A stretch of 64,000 nucleotides of DNA. It comes from Ascaris suum. Taxonomy: Eukaryota; Nematoda; Chromadorea; Rhabditida; Ascarididae. The position numbers and the translations under genes were made by a program. Location of the stretch: contig CM024168.1 of assembly GCA_013433145.1 (NCBI GenBank), forward strand, positions 3,162,001-3,226,000, given 5' to 3'. The notes beneath the pieces are model-generated. The model was not told the DNA's origin. It did no database searches and saw nothing but the letters and a program-made list of their open reading frames with translations. Shown here in pieces: positions 1 through 17,830 of this stretch (positions within the stretch are counted from its first letter, which is position 1; every line of letters begins with the position of its first letter).

Positions 1-2225
1 GTAAAAGCTTATAAAAACATTCTCTTCCGAACATTTTTCAAACTTAGTCTTACGGGTGGAAAATTTTCCTCATTTTCCGAATATTTTTCAGCTGTATTTG
101 GAGAACGCGTGAAATTGTTTGTGATAGTATGCTATGTTTTATTATCATTTGCATAATCATCACCTAAAATTTACTATGATATCATTTCATGTGGATAGCA
201 TGCTTTCTATAAGTGAAATACATAAGTTACGCATACAAAAAAAGTTTTAAAAATGATTGACTGAGAACAATATTTGCACTGCTACTTCATTCAGAGACCG
301 ACCGGTTTCATACATTGCAAATATTAATGAAATAAGCGCAATATTCAAGTAAAATGTGTCGAGACTTTTTTTTTTGGAACATATGTGTTGTCCAAAACTC
401 TCTTATATTTGTGGATCAAAATGAGTTCCAATTATGGAGGCGCAAATAGTGCGAATGATCGACAATCGATTTCGCGACTCCAAATTTGGTCGCATTCTGG
501 ATTCGTCATACTATGCTTTGCATATATTAATTTATGCAAATGTATAAAGTACTTTCAAAGAAAGGCTATTTTATGCTAAATGCGATATGATGTAAGGATT
601 ATATCCAACGATTACTCCCTAAGGCTGCACTAGTCCTTGCTCAGTGATATAATATAGGAATCTTCAATCACGATAATGCTCAACGAATTCGCTGGCCTGT
701 TTTTATATGCTTCAAATTTTTTTGATCGATGTATTCCACACATATATCGATTTCTATGGTTAACACCAAATACAACCTTTTGGAGTCTTCCGATCGTTGC
801 TGGAGGTTTTAACTACTGATATACTCCAGTCATCCATACTTTGTTTATAAAAATAATTAACTATAGATTTCGAAGTGCTCAAGTTGCGCGCTCAATTTTC
901 TCGATGATTGAATTTGACCCCTCACCAAATTTCAGGAACGCAAAAAAAAACAGCATTGCAGGATTTTGCTCTTGTCCATCGCGCAACGTCTAGAAGATGC
1001 GAAATAAACTTCTCCCTTTTTAATTTAGAATATTTTTTATTTGAGCTGATATCTGCATTGAGTTAAGTCATATCGAAACTGCTAGTCAATAGCTTCAACA
1101 ATTGAAATCCAATCTCAAAAATGCTAACCAAACTCGGTATGAATAGTTATTTATGTTGTTATTACATCTATTGCATTGAATTAACAATTTGCACTCATAT
1201 ATCTGAGGTTATAGCTCAAACTTCAGAGCTGAGGATCGTTTATTGCCATTTAGTTGCCTTATCTACGGAACCGTTCGAGTTGTGGGCTGTAGCTTAGTGC
1301 TCTCATTAATAAACAGCATCGAGTGAAAAGAGTTGGCGCCAAATAAAGTCATATTTTATCAAATGGCAGCGTGCGAACGGCTTTAGCTGCAGCTAATAGT
1401 CAACATAATTCACTCAGCTATACTATAGTCTCTAAGCTCATATAACATAAAGAAAAATAATGCGCCACAGCTGTACGATTATAGACGCAATAGAAAATCT
1501 TCACGTATTATAAATTTCACTTTCTCTCTCATATATCAAATTGCCCTCGGAAGAAATAATCTTCAATCGATTGCATAAGTTTTTCAACGAAAATATTGAA
1601 ATTAGCTTTAATATTTCAACTTAGGAGAATTAATTTCTCAGAATCGATCATATTACTAGTAAAATAAGTATCGCTTGTGCAAAATGTCTCGTGCTAATAT
1701 TTTCATCATCTAATGTCAAACTATAAAAATCCTTAATTGCAATATTGCTTTAAATATTTTTATTTTTACGATGAGTGAGCATCACTAAACATAGTGAAAT
1801 GCAATGAAACTCTGAAAATAGGCGAAACTGATGAATTGCTTATAGTATCATAAAAAATGTCCCCAAAACTTTATATTTGGTCTCATATTAGCGAACAAAG
1901 TAAGGCGCCTCGAATGAGGGAATAGTTTGACCACAATATTGTAACTTAGATGCGCTTGCGATTTTCGAATTCATCCTCTATAAGTAGTGCTCATATATGC
2001 GGTAAAATCGCTCGTATGCAATAGCTGGATAAATATCGCTTCCTTATTGCTTTTTTTCCATCCGCCGAAGCTGATGCCAGCTTTATTTGACAGACTTTCA
2101 TGGAACTTCTAAAATATTTTTTATTGAATCTTTCATTGTTCAATATTGTGTGCTGAAAATGATGAACTAACAAATATTATTGAACTGGTTGGAAATGACA
2201 GCTTTCTGTTAGTGTATTTCGTAAG

Positions 2226-2520
2226 CTCAGCAGTTAGAGATCGCCAGCCGGGTGGTTGTCAGGCAGGAGGCAGCTGGGGGTTGGTAAGCACCGCAAACAC
2301 GTTTTGAGGCGAAAAGCGTCGGCTAGTGGCTCTGAGGTAACGCCACATTGTGTAATCGCTTTCATCTAAGAAGCGCACCGCGGACCCACTTTCACCGCAT
2401 TTGTTTCCGCTTTCTTTTTTGAAGCTTTGCAGTGTGCTTTTCATCTCTTTTTGTGCGCCTAGAACAGCAATATTTTTCCACGAGAATCCCTGGCTAAAAG
2501 CTTCCCCCAAAACGAGGAAT
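2226..2520. other. GC-richer island with a minus-strand reading frame of unknown nature
   Basis: This segment is visibly richer in G+C than its flanks. It carries a minus-strand frame open for about 80 codons (2510 down to 2259) that ends in a proline-rich tail, NPQLPPA. I recognise no family. The frame lacks a convincing ATG context, and no partner exon was found. It could be a lone exon, a decayed repeat or a regulatory block. Confidence 0.25.
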
Positions 2521-5500
2521 ATTAGTCGATGCTTCTCGGGATGGGGTTAGGGAAATCCCACTGCTCTGAACCATGGCTGCACACACATCCGTATTGACCA
2601 GATTTCACTGAGTGTTGTTCGCTGATATATGGTGTTCCAACGATTTCTAAGAGTCCATTAGTCTTCGAAATTTCCGCTAGATTTAATTCATTAAGCAAGA
2701 GCATTTTTTAAATGTTGTAATGATTTCCTATGTCTTGTTTTAGGAATTAGTGATTGATTAATATAGTTTTGGAATTAAAATTGAAAAAAAAATTAATATA
2801 GTTGGAATTTTTTGAAAAGATTTGATTACCCTACACTCAATAAAACAACATTCTACTCTAGACGATATTAATTATTGCATCTTTATCAGTATTTCACCAT
2901 TTTAATCCATATAGCCATTTTCTTTATTAATTTTTATTTTCATTGATTATCTCAAAAAAAAAAAAACTTTTCACTAATTTTCCGTAAGAGGTGCAATTGT
3001 CTTTGTTTAAGTGGAAAATGGTTGATTTCAATGGAAGTAACGATCGCTCTTCAATATTGAGAAGATGTAATTCATAAAATGTATATGATAATATCGCAGC
3101 ATTTGAGAAAATTTGAAAATGTTTGCATTATTTTTGAAAATGGTTGCGTTATCGTACGATATAATCTTAGCAATGTTTACATGATTTCAGCTATAATTTC
3201 TTTTTTCCTCCATATAGACTTTGCACTTGTCAAACGAGCAAAATTTCATTAATCATTTGAAAATATAACGAGCGATTTGTTCGACATTCTTTGCTTAATT
3301 CTTCAACAAGTTACAAAATATCCGAAATATACGTTTGCCATCCTTCCGCTTTCTCATTGTGGAATTTTTTTTTAAAGTCGAATAATCGACTGATGTAAGA
3401 AAATAGAATAAAAATTACGATAAATTAAAGAATTTTATGATTTAAATAGGAGAAAGAAAATATTTTTATTGCGAATATTTTTCTTTTTTTTTTTTCAAAA
3501 ATTTGGCTAGTTGAATATGCGGATGGGTGCCTACTATTTAAAAAAAAACATTCCTATTACTTCTGTAAAGATTTTATTCTCTATGAAAAATATCTCCTCA
3601 TAAATATAGCAAAAATTTTATCATTTTTTAATTATTTACAAATCTCTTAATTGCATAATTTAAATAAATCTCATTGCTTATAATAAAGAAAAATTGTTTT
3701 TCTCTTCTCGAAATTCTCACAACGAACTTCACAACACCTATTTGAAAATTATGAAAATTGTTTGAATTTGTTTTTTTTTAGCGCGTGATCATCTCATAGA
3801 TAACTGAAATGACGTAAAAAATCTTTTCTCTTGTACGTAAAAGATATAATAGGTGACGACATATCTTGAATTAATTTCTTCCTTTGATGTTTTTTCAATT
3901 GCCGGATTAATTTCTCACCTTGATGCTTTAACAATTACCCACTTCAAAATATGCTAGCACAATTATTACGTAAATATTCCTCTCTATAGGACTTATTTCC
4001 ACTTTTTTTTTTTAAAGCTTTTCATCATTTCTTATGAATGGTGGTCATTTGCGTTATCTGCCATAAAAACAGCATATTTTAAATCTATAGTTAGCTGAAA
4101 GAAAAAATCACCGAAATAAAAAGAGTTTTTCTCTGCAATAATTCACAGTGGGTTTCCTTTTTGAAGAAAAGATCGAAAATCTTCAATTATTTTTCGCTAT
4201 AAATTTTCTCAAAGAAGGATCATGTGCTTTCTACGATAGTTTGTGCTGCTCTTATTTCTCATCACGGTGATTCAATGATGTGCAAAAATAAGCACTAAAA
4301 AAATAGGAAAATGATGCTGTCATAGTCATCTTTGAGAAATTTCAAGGATAAAACGAATCCTAACCGCGTACATTAATTGACAAATCAAATTTACGTCTTT
4401 TTTTTATTACTCGCAAGATCAAATCATAGAACAAACTAGAAGGGGTAACCCATTCATATTTCAAGAAGGACATCCAAACGTATCGAATTATCAAAGCATT
4501 TCCACCCGTTGTTCAAAATGCACTCTGAAGACATTTGATCGTTCGATCTCAGTTGATTTCCTTTGATATAGAGATGCATGATTTTATTTGACATATAGGC
4601 ATAATTCTAAAACAGTTTATATTCGCTTTAAAAAAAAAACAAATAATATGCGTTTCACCGGAAAAAAAGTTGAGGAAGATGATGAGTTGTCTAGAGTTGT
4701 CTATGAATCGATCCATTGTAGGCATGCTGAATATGTTCAAATGCCACTCAAGATTTTATCATATTTTGAAGAAAATAGTGTGGAATTTTAGAGAAACAGC
4801 TACATAATTGGCGCCATTCCAGTTTTCTATCACTTACCTCACCACATATCACTTAGTTTTGTAATTTTCTTCAAAGCTTTGAGTTGAAGAATTTGATGAA
4901 GTGATTCTAAATATAAACACTGCGAGTATATTTGACTATTTGAAATAAATACGCTGATACTATCAATAGCTTTTGAGATAAGAAAAATGCTTAAAAGGTA
5001 GAGAGATTACTAAGGAGATTATGAGATTATTCGTGAGTTGATCAACAAATTTAAGACTTATTGAAGAGTAAAAGTATTCATCATACGAGTATACGATATT
5101 CAATCCGTTGAGAGGAAATAATGGTTTGAAGTGTTGTATGCGCTAGAAAATTGTATGAAAAAATGTTTTTTCATTTACTTTCCTCTATAAATTTTACTCG
5201 ATCGAATAAAAACGTTCATTAAAAATTCCTATGAAGTTGGAGAGAGAAAGTATTGGAAGACCATATAAGTTTTAAATTAAAATATAGAACAAACGAAGAG
5301 ATCAACGATTTAAGAGAAAAATGCTCTAGAAGAATATTACCACTTCCTTCCACTCTAAACATTAATATGGAGGAATTAAATTTCGCTAATAGCTTTATCG
5401 ATAAATGCTACTTCTAGATAGCTTTATGTGCAGCTGACAGTGAAAATAGTTCCGCACAGTGTTATCTAACGGTTTGGTTGCAGAATTTTTTTCTGAAGGG

Positions 5501-6368
5501 CGCTTGATGGGCATCAGCATCAGCGTCGTATTTCTATTTGGCTTCATCCTCCACTATGATTAGTCTCGAACTATAAGGGGAGAAGAGGAAGGAGCACTGG
5601 TACCATGTATATGATCGCTAACGCTCTGAAATTCTTCCACATCATAGCATATAGTAAAAATTTAGATATTGGCTATTCGTTATGATAGCGCAAAAAAAAA
5701 ACTGAAACGTTTAGAGTACCATTAAAATCCTGCTTTTGGTGAACTGTTTCCGCTTTTGAGTGTGAGTTGGGGTTTGATATGCAAATTTCGTTGACTTATT
5801 GTACCAGCTCTAACTAAGTGGAAATAAACTCACTAAATTCAAATAATACTTAAAAACAAAAATTTGATATGCTATGCCAAAAAAAAAGTTATTTCTATGA
5901 TAAGATTGTCGTATCCATCCGTTCTTGTTTAGAGTGTATCTCGAATCAATTATATTTAATCATGACTTGTTTACTTAACTTGTTTACTAAAATCGCTTCT
6001 AATGTACTTTATAGCCTCATATTTGTTTGGTTGTTTTTGTGAGTTAGCAACCATTTCCTTATTAGAATTAACGTTTTTAGGCTCAGTACTATGCGCAATT
6101 GTTTATTGCGATGCGGCAACGATCCGGCAAGCAATTTGAAGCTTTTATCAAAGTAGAATGATTAACGGATGATATGTGAAGAGAAATCGAATAATGTTTC
6201 TATTATCAAGAGTGGTAATAAATCTTCGATGTGCTTTACAGTATATCGAGTTTCTCCACGTATAAGCCCCTCTGGCCTCTAGCGTTCGCAGTTTTCCAAA
6301 ATAGACAACATCAAAAAGCAGATGAGAGAACTTGTATCGCTAGTATGTTTTTGAACAGACATAAATTT

Positions 6369-6385
6369 GGGGGGGGGGGGGGGGG
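6369..6385 (+). repeat. Poly-G tract
   Basis: A run of 17 G is followed by a short G-rich/A-rich tail. It is a mononucleotide repeat able to form G-quadruplex-like structure. The long open frames that cross it are artefacts of low complexity. Confidence 0.9.
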
Positions 6386-7902
6386 AGGGGAAAAAAAGAG
6401 AAAATTGGGAATATATTTGGCGAAAATTGTTGAGGAGGCAAGTTTTCGAAAAGAAATTCCATTTCCTCCATGCCCCTCTCAATGTGCCGTTGCATATAAT
6501 ATTTGCGAATCCTTTTCCATAATTGATGTGGCAACATACCAGATGATAGACTTCCAGTTCGAGGTATGAACTAATTTTCCAAATCTAGAGATCATTATGA
6601 TGGAGATAGTCTAGAGCGTTTACAAGTTTCCAAAATATACTGTGGTTCTAGTGCTTTGGCAACACTTCGTTTATTTTGCTTACATCAACGAAGTTTAAGT
6701 GTGAAAATTGTTGAATGAAGAGTGTGAGATATTCGTGTATATGGGCCTGAGGTTGCGGCTATGGGCGGAGCTCATAGATGTGGCTGACTGCGGCACCACA
6801 TTTTGGCGCATTGCGTCAGCCCGTTTGATGCATGTGGTCGACAAGATACAAATCACAACGTGTCCCTCCATTGCCTCATCACTGTGTTGCCGCATCGTTC
6901 ACTTGCGGTTCCTTCATTTTCGCCTCTTTTATTTCATTCATTTTTCCACATTTAAGCTATTCATATTCGTTGAATTATTAAATCAATGATTGCTGCCATC
7001 GGTGTCGTTCAAAGATTAAACACTGCAGAAGCTGTATCTTCCTATTCCAGATTCCATGCAATGCAAACGTTTCGAGGAACAGTTTTATCAATATTAATGC
7101 ATTATGTGAATTGCTTGCTTTATATTTCTCCTATTTCATTCGTTCTCCATCTGCTATACTTTGTTTTTATTTCGAATATCTCAAAGATTCCCTAGCGCTC
7201 AAAATTAGAACTTCCACTAAACAATTCAATAGTCACTTGATATCCCAACAAATATTGGCGCGTTTTTTTTTGATTTTCTTTCATAGATATAATTCCGTCA
7301 TATTCCTCCTTTATATTCCTTACGTTGATTCAACAATCGGCAATTGAAATTCAATGCCTTAAATATAAAAAATATAAATATTTTACAATTTGCGAGCTGT
7401 ATAAAATGTCGGACAAAAGAAATGATATTTTCTCAACATGCATTCGTCGGGATTTTTGAGAGCTCAATTCATTCCTCGATAAGTTGGAAAAGAATTTTTA
7501 GCTATTTTTCAAAAAAAAAACCCGTTAATAAAACACTATTAAGTGATCTAATAATATACTAAGTAATTTTTGAAGATAAGAAAAATATATACGAAATTCA
7601 CCAATATCATCAATGAAAGTCGCATTTGATTAGATTCACAGCATTTGAGTTATGTCCATTGACCATGTGAAAGCATTTTGCAATAGAAAATATCTCTTTT
7701 TTGTTCACTCCTTAGTTAGCAATTAATTCGATGAGAAATCTCTCTCTTTCAATTACTTGGTCAACCGACCTCCCACCCCCTCCCTCGCTCCTTATTACGG
7801 AAATGGATTATTTCCAGATGTCATTGCATTTTTTTAAATTCTTTTTTGTATGCCTGCAGCTTCTTGAATGCCTTTCATTCAAAAAATTGGATGAGAGAGA
7901 AA

Positions 7903-8083
<181 letters not shown>

Positions 8084-9018
8084 GACCGTGCGCTTCAAAA
8101 ACTACCATCATCCTCTTTTGAATTTTTTTTTCTCCGTTGAAATAGTTACATCGAATGAAATTGAAGGGTCACTGAATTGTTGGCGAAGTTTATCCACCTT
8201 TCGCTTTGAGCGCTTCACATAAACAAGGAATGAGGTGAGTGAGTGGGTCAGGATTTGAACAGGAATTCAAGATGCAAAATTATCCCAAGTCGGAAAGGTG
8301 CAACGTCAGGATTTCTTTCTAGTTCATGCAATATGCTTCTTGAATAGCCAAATAAAAACGACGATTTTCTTTTGCTTTTAATTATCATTAAGAACGGCCC
8401 AGTAAAGTTATGCTGTCGAATGTTTCTATCCATTAGTAAGATTATCTCTTCTTAAACCGTTGACCAACGGTACAATAAAAATTTTCACTCTTTTCTCTTC
8501 ATAGTTTGCGTTGATTTTTGAGCGAGAATCAGTAAATCGAATCTTATCGAGAGCAGCTGTCCTCATCATTCACAATCTCACTACCAATATCCTAAGAAAA
8601 ACGGCTTCTCGAAATTGCTCGACTGCTGCATTTTCGTTTGCCAATTGATTCACACAATTGATCGTAGCTATTAGATTGGTTCAGAGTACGAATTACTAGC
8701 TTGTCGGTGAAGATAAGCATACGCTAAAGCGATAATTTATGATAAAAGTATAAACGAACTGGCACAACTGACAGATTTTCGCACAATCTGTTTTACTCGT
8801 TGGCAAATGGAGCACTTTTTTTTTCTTTGTGAGAATATCTTTCTCAAATATATAACCCTTAAATCATACTTCAAGGTAAGTAACTGCTTTAGATAAAACT
8901 ATTATTATGGAACTCAATAGTAAAAATCACCGGTTATTACTAAAATATCACTAAATGTTGGTGTACCTTAATCTAGCAATCCTTACACGTTTGTGAACAA
9001 GTTGTTTTTACTGTTTAA

Positions 9019-11710
<2,692 letters not shown>

Positions 11711-12170
11711 ATTTATTCTTATATTTGCGTATAGAACTATGTTGGAAAGTTTGACGTGAGATTCCATGTCGAGATATTTCTTTCTTCTTTTTTACTTAGG
11801 AAGATAAAGATACGAAGAAGGACATTTATTTCTTCTCACTTTAATATGAAGGTGCATCAGTATGCGATAAGAAATCGAAATGAAAGGTTTTAAAGGTAAA
11901 TAAGCTAATTTACCTTTCATCGATCGGAAATAATACTTAGAAATTTTCTCTAATTTCCAACTAGAAATCAAAAAAAAAAAAACAATTGTTCGCTCTACAA
12001 CGATATTGATCACATAATCACTTATCTATAAAATGCCATTTTTGTGCCACTTGTTGAATATATGAAGTGACTACTCGTACTTCATTCAAAAAAAAAAAAA
12101 AGAAATTCTACCATATGCTTAACATTCTCAACAAGTTGTAAACTCTAAATCAAACCTTTAAAAAAGCAGC

Positions 12171-12176
12171 AATAAA
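12171..12176 (+). terminator. Candidate polyadenylation signal for rnt-1
   Basis: This is the first AATAAA on the plus strand that I see after the rnt-1 stop codon, about 460 bases downstream. The hexamer is common in AT-rich DNA, so its use is only inferred. Confidence 0.3.
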
Positions 12177-12922
12177 AATCTTCAAGAAAAATAATTTGCA
12201 TTCATAATTGCTTTTTTTTAGTAATTTAAACACCTATAAGGAATCTATAATTATTTGTTTCCTAATTATGCAAATGTGCAGTTTATAGATTGTCCAAAAC
12301 GCATATATTGAAGTGCACATATTAGTAAAAGTTTATTGTTTTTTAATAGAAACTGTAAAAAGCAAAGAAAAGTTGAAATTTTTTGAGTTCAGTTCGTTTC
12401 AGAGTAAGAGGCTGTGATAGCAAAGTGAATTTGAACGATAGATTATCATTTTTGAGAAGGAATGACTATCACTTATAAATTATAACAAATGCATCGTCAT
12501 TATCGAGCAATACTACCGATAAGAAACGATTTTTCTATGCTTTTGCAATTGTCTGCGTGCACGCATGTCTGCCAATCTGTCTGTGTCTGCGTTTGTCTGT
12601 CTATCTCTCCGTCCGGTAGTTTCACTTCTGTAGTCTAGTCACTGATGTGTGGCTACTTGCATATTCGATCCATCAATATTGAAAAGAATTTTGTAAACAT
12701 TTCAAGGCTTCTGAAATGCGGGAATTTGCTTTCGGTGTCAAGCATCCCTTTATTTCACACAATCCAAAGTACACGAAAGCGAATTTTATTATAGAAGATT
12801 TGTACGAGTGGTCGAATTTGTTGAAATATTAAAAAAATTATTGTTGATTTTCTATTATTTGTTGGCAATTTGTCAAAATTATATAATTGTTGAATGAAAT
12901 CTTAAAAGCACAAATTGTGCCA

Positions 12923-13031
<109 letters not shown>

Positions 13032-13829
13032 TTTTTGATTCCGATGTGCTTTATCTAATTTGGCATATCACTTCATTATGCAATAGATTTTACATTCGGA
13101 AATTTTCTAGAGAATCATGATTTTCCCTCTCTTTATTTTTAGCAAAATATTTGAAGAGATTTAAAATCACTCGAAACTTATCAATTCATTTTTAAATCCT
13201 TATTTACTTTTCCTTTACATTTTGCAATAAATTTCGGGAATTTTTCTGCTTCATTTTTTCTCTCAAAAAAAATTTTCCCCTCTTTAATGGACGCAATTTT
13301 AAAAAAATCATTAAATTTTCCCCATGAAAAAAAATGAGTATTTTCTCATATTTGATCTCATATTGTTTTATATTTCATTTCTTTTGTCTTTTAAATCATA
13401 TTTGTAATTCCTATAAATCTTTACATCATTCATTTTAAACGGTGACTAGATATTTGTTATTCAATAATTGTTGCAATGATTGATGTGGATCAGTAGTCAA
13501 ATCATTTAGCACAATCATAAAGATAACACAAAAAAAAATTTATAATAGACTATTTCGATTTTTTTTCAATAAAAATTCAATTCGTTGTAGTTGTTTTCAA
13601 TTTCTAAATTGTACAATTTTTTGATTCGTGCAAGTCGATATCATGATCAACGTTCACTAGATCAGATCATCAATATTTCTATTTGGTATATAACTGCGTT
13701 GATCTGCCAACAAATTATTGATCCCTACTGATTTGGCGCATAATTTCTTAGAGCTAGTTAATTTATAGCTCAGCGATATTATCATAAATGATCATCTAAC
13801 CTTCCCCATTAGATTAGAATAGAAAAGTT

Positions 13830-13905
13830 AAAACACTCTCCATCAAAGATCGTGTGGATTATAATATGCAAAACACTCTCCATCAAACAATGGATTATAA
13901 TATGC
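13830..13905 (+). repeat. Tandem duplication, units of 40 and 36 bp
   Basis: Two adjacent copies start with AAAACACTCTCCATCAAA and end with GGATTATAATATGC. The copies are at 13830-13869 and 13870-13905. The second lacks a few bases in the middle, and the rest is nearly identical, which indicates a recent duplication. Confidence 0.9.
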
Positions 13906-14739
13906 AAATGAAATATTTCATGTGAACTTTATATGGATTGTTTTTTGAACTGTTTGGAATATTGTTCCCGATATAATTTTTTTTTTCTTGTATGATAGAT
14001 GATGCCTTTGTTGTGCCTTATTAAATTCTTTGATTATACTATTCAGCAATTGATGCTCTCTCCATTCGCATACGACTGTTATTCGAGTAAACAAGCACTA
14101 TTACTGTGTTATTCAAGTAGGAATCTTAGTTTGTGTATGGATATTTATTTACAAATTATGGGTAATATTTAAAATCTATTAGTGAAATATCATAGAAGTG
14201 GCTAGTAAACGTTGTTGCAAAAGCATTTTTTTTTCTTTAAATTGGGAAGGAAAAGGTAAAAAATATTTAGCATCGAACAAATAAATGAGAGGAATATCAA
14301 AAAAAAAAAAAAAAGAAAAAAAGAAAAAGATTCCTCGTTTATTCAGCAATAGCTACACATATTATTTCGTTAACCGTTCATTTAGAACTCAAAAAAAAAA
14401 GAGATAATTTTCCTCTTTCCAAACATAAATTCATTAAATTCAATTTGTTTTTAGTATTATGCAAAATTTCAATGAGATTTTATTGAAATTTTTCATTTAT
14501 ACTTTTCAACGATTTAATTCGCTTCTTTTTTTCTGATACCATAGACGTGGAAATGCAATCATAGAAATTCATAAATGGAAGAGAGGTGATTACTAAATTG
14601 TGCGCAAATATTTCATCACTGAAGAAAGTCTTCGCAACAATAACAGCACATAGACACATAACAAACAACAAAAAATGAGGACGGATATTTTATCCAAACT
14701 TTTCTCATATTGGATTTTCTGTCGAAATAAATCCGTAAA

Positions 14740-14840
14740 GAAGCGTAGTATATATTTATTATTTATTTATATATATTTAGAAGTATATTTATTTATTTAT
14801 ATATTTTTATATATCCTAGCGGTATATAATAAAGAAGCCG

Positions 14841-14906
<66 letters not shown>

Positions 14907-14970
14907 TTATTTATTTATATATATTTATATACATTTATATATTTATATTTATATTTATATCCTAGCGGTT
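14740..14970. repeat. Compound TA/TTTA microsatellite with flanking direct repeat
   Basis: A pure TA core at 14843-14902 is flanked on both sides by degenerate TTTA/TTATA repeats. The 14-base sequence TATATCCTAGCGGT occurs at 14810-14823 and again at 14956-14969, bracketing the array. This suggests slippage or a segmental duplication that included non-repetitive sequence. Confidence 0.9.
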
Positions 14971-15636
14971 TGACAGATACTCATCGGTGAATTCGCGTAG
15001 TGCAGATTCGGTTGTACAGCTTGTGGAAGTGCACTGGACAGCGTTCAAAAAAGTTACTGTCCTTTAACTGTACCAGCAGACATAGGATTCAGCAGTAACT
15101 TTTGCTCAGCTACTTAGATGTTCATCCTCTCAAGTCAATAGTATCACAGCTAACGATCGCATCGGCATAAAAGCTTAAATAATAAGAGCAGAATACGAGA
15201 TGACTAACTCATCCATCCGTAATTTGTCAATAAAATCACTTCCTGTAAGATCTACTATAGTCCTTGGTCATCATTTACGCTCATATATTTTCATAAAGTT
15301 GATCTGAGTGATTAAATGTCTGCATATAAAGATTCAACGAATCACACATTCGCACAAAAATAATCATCAAAGAGGACATACGTACGTGGAAGAGTGAAGA
15401 TAACGGTCAAAGGAAGTACCGCGACGAGATGCACATTTGTCAGCGCAGTCTTCCGCCACATTTCTTCATCTCACCGCGATTGCTCGACGCCTAAAGTACG
15501 CAACCAAAACAATGTTGCATCCTGACGATTACTTCAGACACCATCCTCTCTGCACCGTCTTCCCTTTGCTTCTCTTACTCTCATATATAGAAAAAGCGAT
15601 CGTATTGAGAGGCCACATCTTTTTACCCATGCATAC

Positions 15637-15765
<129 letters not shown>

Positions 15766-17589
15766 TGCAAGTTTCTTCGCAACGTTATAATTAAACCCCC
15801 TTCGAATGAAATCCAGACTCCTACGATCGACTCTCGCAATAAAAAACTGCACTCAGTAAGGTTTCTGCATCCCTATCCCCCCTCCCACACTGCTAACCCT
15901 CCCATGTTGTCCTTCTTTCCCTCTTTGCGGTGTCAACTACTCTTCATCCTCTCCGCTTTCGCATGCAAGTTGCAGACGAAGTCAAAAGAGTGACTTCACA
16001 CTTATGCTAAAGCTTTTGCAAAAACCGTATGGGAATTAAATGCGTATTTTGAAGGTGTTGAATCTGCTGAATTCATAAAAGAGTTTCACTCTTCGACTTA
16101 ATTTCTCTTTGATCGATTCTACGCCCTCTCCATATGACACCGCTAAAACAACGTCAACTTTACGGAGGAAATTTAAATATAACTATTTTAACGGATTCAA
16201 TCGTCTGAAATATCGGAGTTTAACAAATCGAACAGGAATTTTTCGATAAGCTTTAGATTGTATTAGTGCAAGAAGCCGTACCCTACTTATGCTTCTAATT
16301 GTTAAATTTTGTTAATTAATGCAATCGTTTACCATCAATATAGCCTTCAAATACGAAACAATTCAGAAATTAGAATATAATTGCATAGCAGCACAATACT
16401 CTCCAAGATCATCTTCCCATTAAATAAATAATTTCGAGGTTTTGTGGCTTATGGATCAATTTTTTCTTTTTTTTTTTTTTTTTTTTTGAAGGCGATAACG
16501 GAAAGAATTCAATGGTGCTTGATCGGTAAAGAAATTGCTATGGCGAATGGCATAAAGATAAGCATCTCTCACCACGAGGCATCCCTCCCAATCAGACGTC
16601 GATCTACGAACATGACATACGCGGACTTCACCCTTCGCACCGTTTCTCTCACAAAAACATGACGACTGGTTTCTGTTAGTGAGGTGTGTACACAACCACA
16701 CCGAGATACCTCCGTTAGCACCTTACCTTCATAGTGTCGTCATGATTCATTTCATTTATGCAGATCGACATCCTTCGAGGGACACAAATTTTTGCGCATT
16801 ACAAGAGTGGAAGCTAACCTTTTGTTATTATTCCTTCTCAACTCTAACCTCTCCATTTTTTCGCTTTCTCCGCTTAAAAAAATATAGCTGATTCGCATAA
16901 AACGAGTAATACTCATTCATCGATAGAGTTAGAGCTAACTCTGATCTCAACTTTAGATTAGTAAGAGTTTTAGGAACTTCGAAGAACGGCTGCTATCTAT
17001 ATTTCTTAACGAACTTCAAGTCATATAGTACATTTACTGCACTATGCTATTCTAAATGGAAATATCATCGGCAATGAAAATATTAGAAAACGAAAAGAAA
17101 ATAAAACTAGGAAAAATGAGGAATCAAATAACTTGAAGAATTGAAATCATCCAATGATAGAAATTAAAATTATTGCGTTGCATGATTTACAATGAATTTC
17201 AACTAAACACAACAATTTATGCAAATTTGCAAATGATAAAAGAAGCTGATGATATTTTAGTGATTTAAAAATGAGTAATTAGCAATAGCGAGAAGAGCCT
17301 AGAGAAACAATATTTCCCACTTCACGTAAACATTCTTGTAGAGAATGGCTTGAACGATTAATTTCGCCAGTGCGATTAAGAAACGAAGATTGAACTCATC
17401 GATGAATGCTTAGTTGAAAAATAATCTCCCGAAAATTTGCATATCAACGATCGAATAATGAGCGAACATTTACATAATTCGTGTAATAAGGGGATCACAA
17501 ATTGTTGATCAATCGTCTCCATGCGGGGTTGAGAAATGATAAATCAGGTCAAACTTTCCATATATTTTTGCAATTTTATTGTTTCATAA

Positions 17590-17830
17590 GTTTATTGTTA
17601 GATTCATAGCAAACAAAGTGTTCTGCAATGGATTCCGACGAGCGCTTCCCCATGAAGGGCGATTGCCGGCGTAAAGGTGTCCTCGAACGCGCTGAATCGT
17701 GAGTGGCACTTTTAGATACCCCTGCTCATTTTCAACGGGTTCCTCCTGCGTTCAATCCCGCACTTTCTCAACAGGTGCCAGCTTATCTTGTCGAGTCCCA
17801 AAAGGAAGCAGTAGACAGATCTTAGTAATC
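17590..17830. other. GC-richer island with short open frames on both strands
   Basis: An AT-poor patch sits in the rnt-1/lin-35 spacer. On the plus strand an ATG at 17629 opens 23 codons and then reaches a good donor (GTGAGT at 17700-17705). An acceptor CAG ending about 17774 would continue the frame for about a dozen codons to a stop. On the minus strand a frame of about 45 codons contains a segment, RRQSPFMGKR, bounded by dibasic sites. Neither is a recognised gene; both models are speculative. Confidence 0.25.

Noticed and set aside
6695..6989. Overlapping frames on both strands in a GC-richer patch
   Set aside because: Neither strand shows a recognisable protein or splice-linked partner. 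It is kept only as part of the upstream region.
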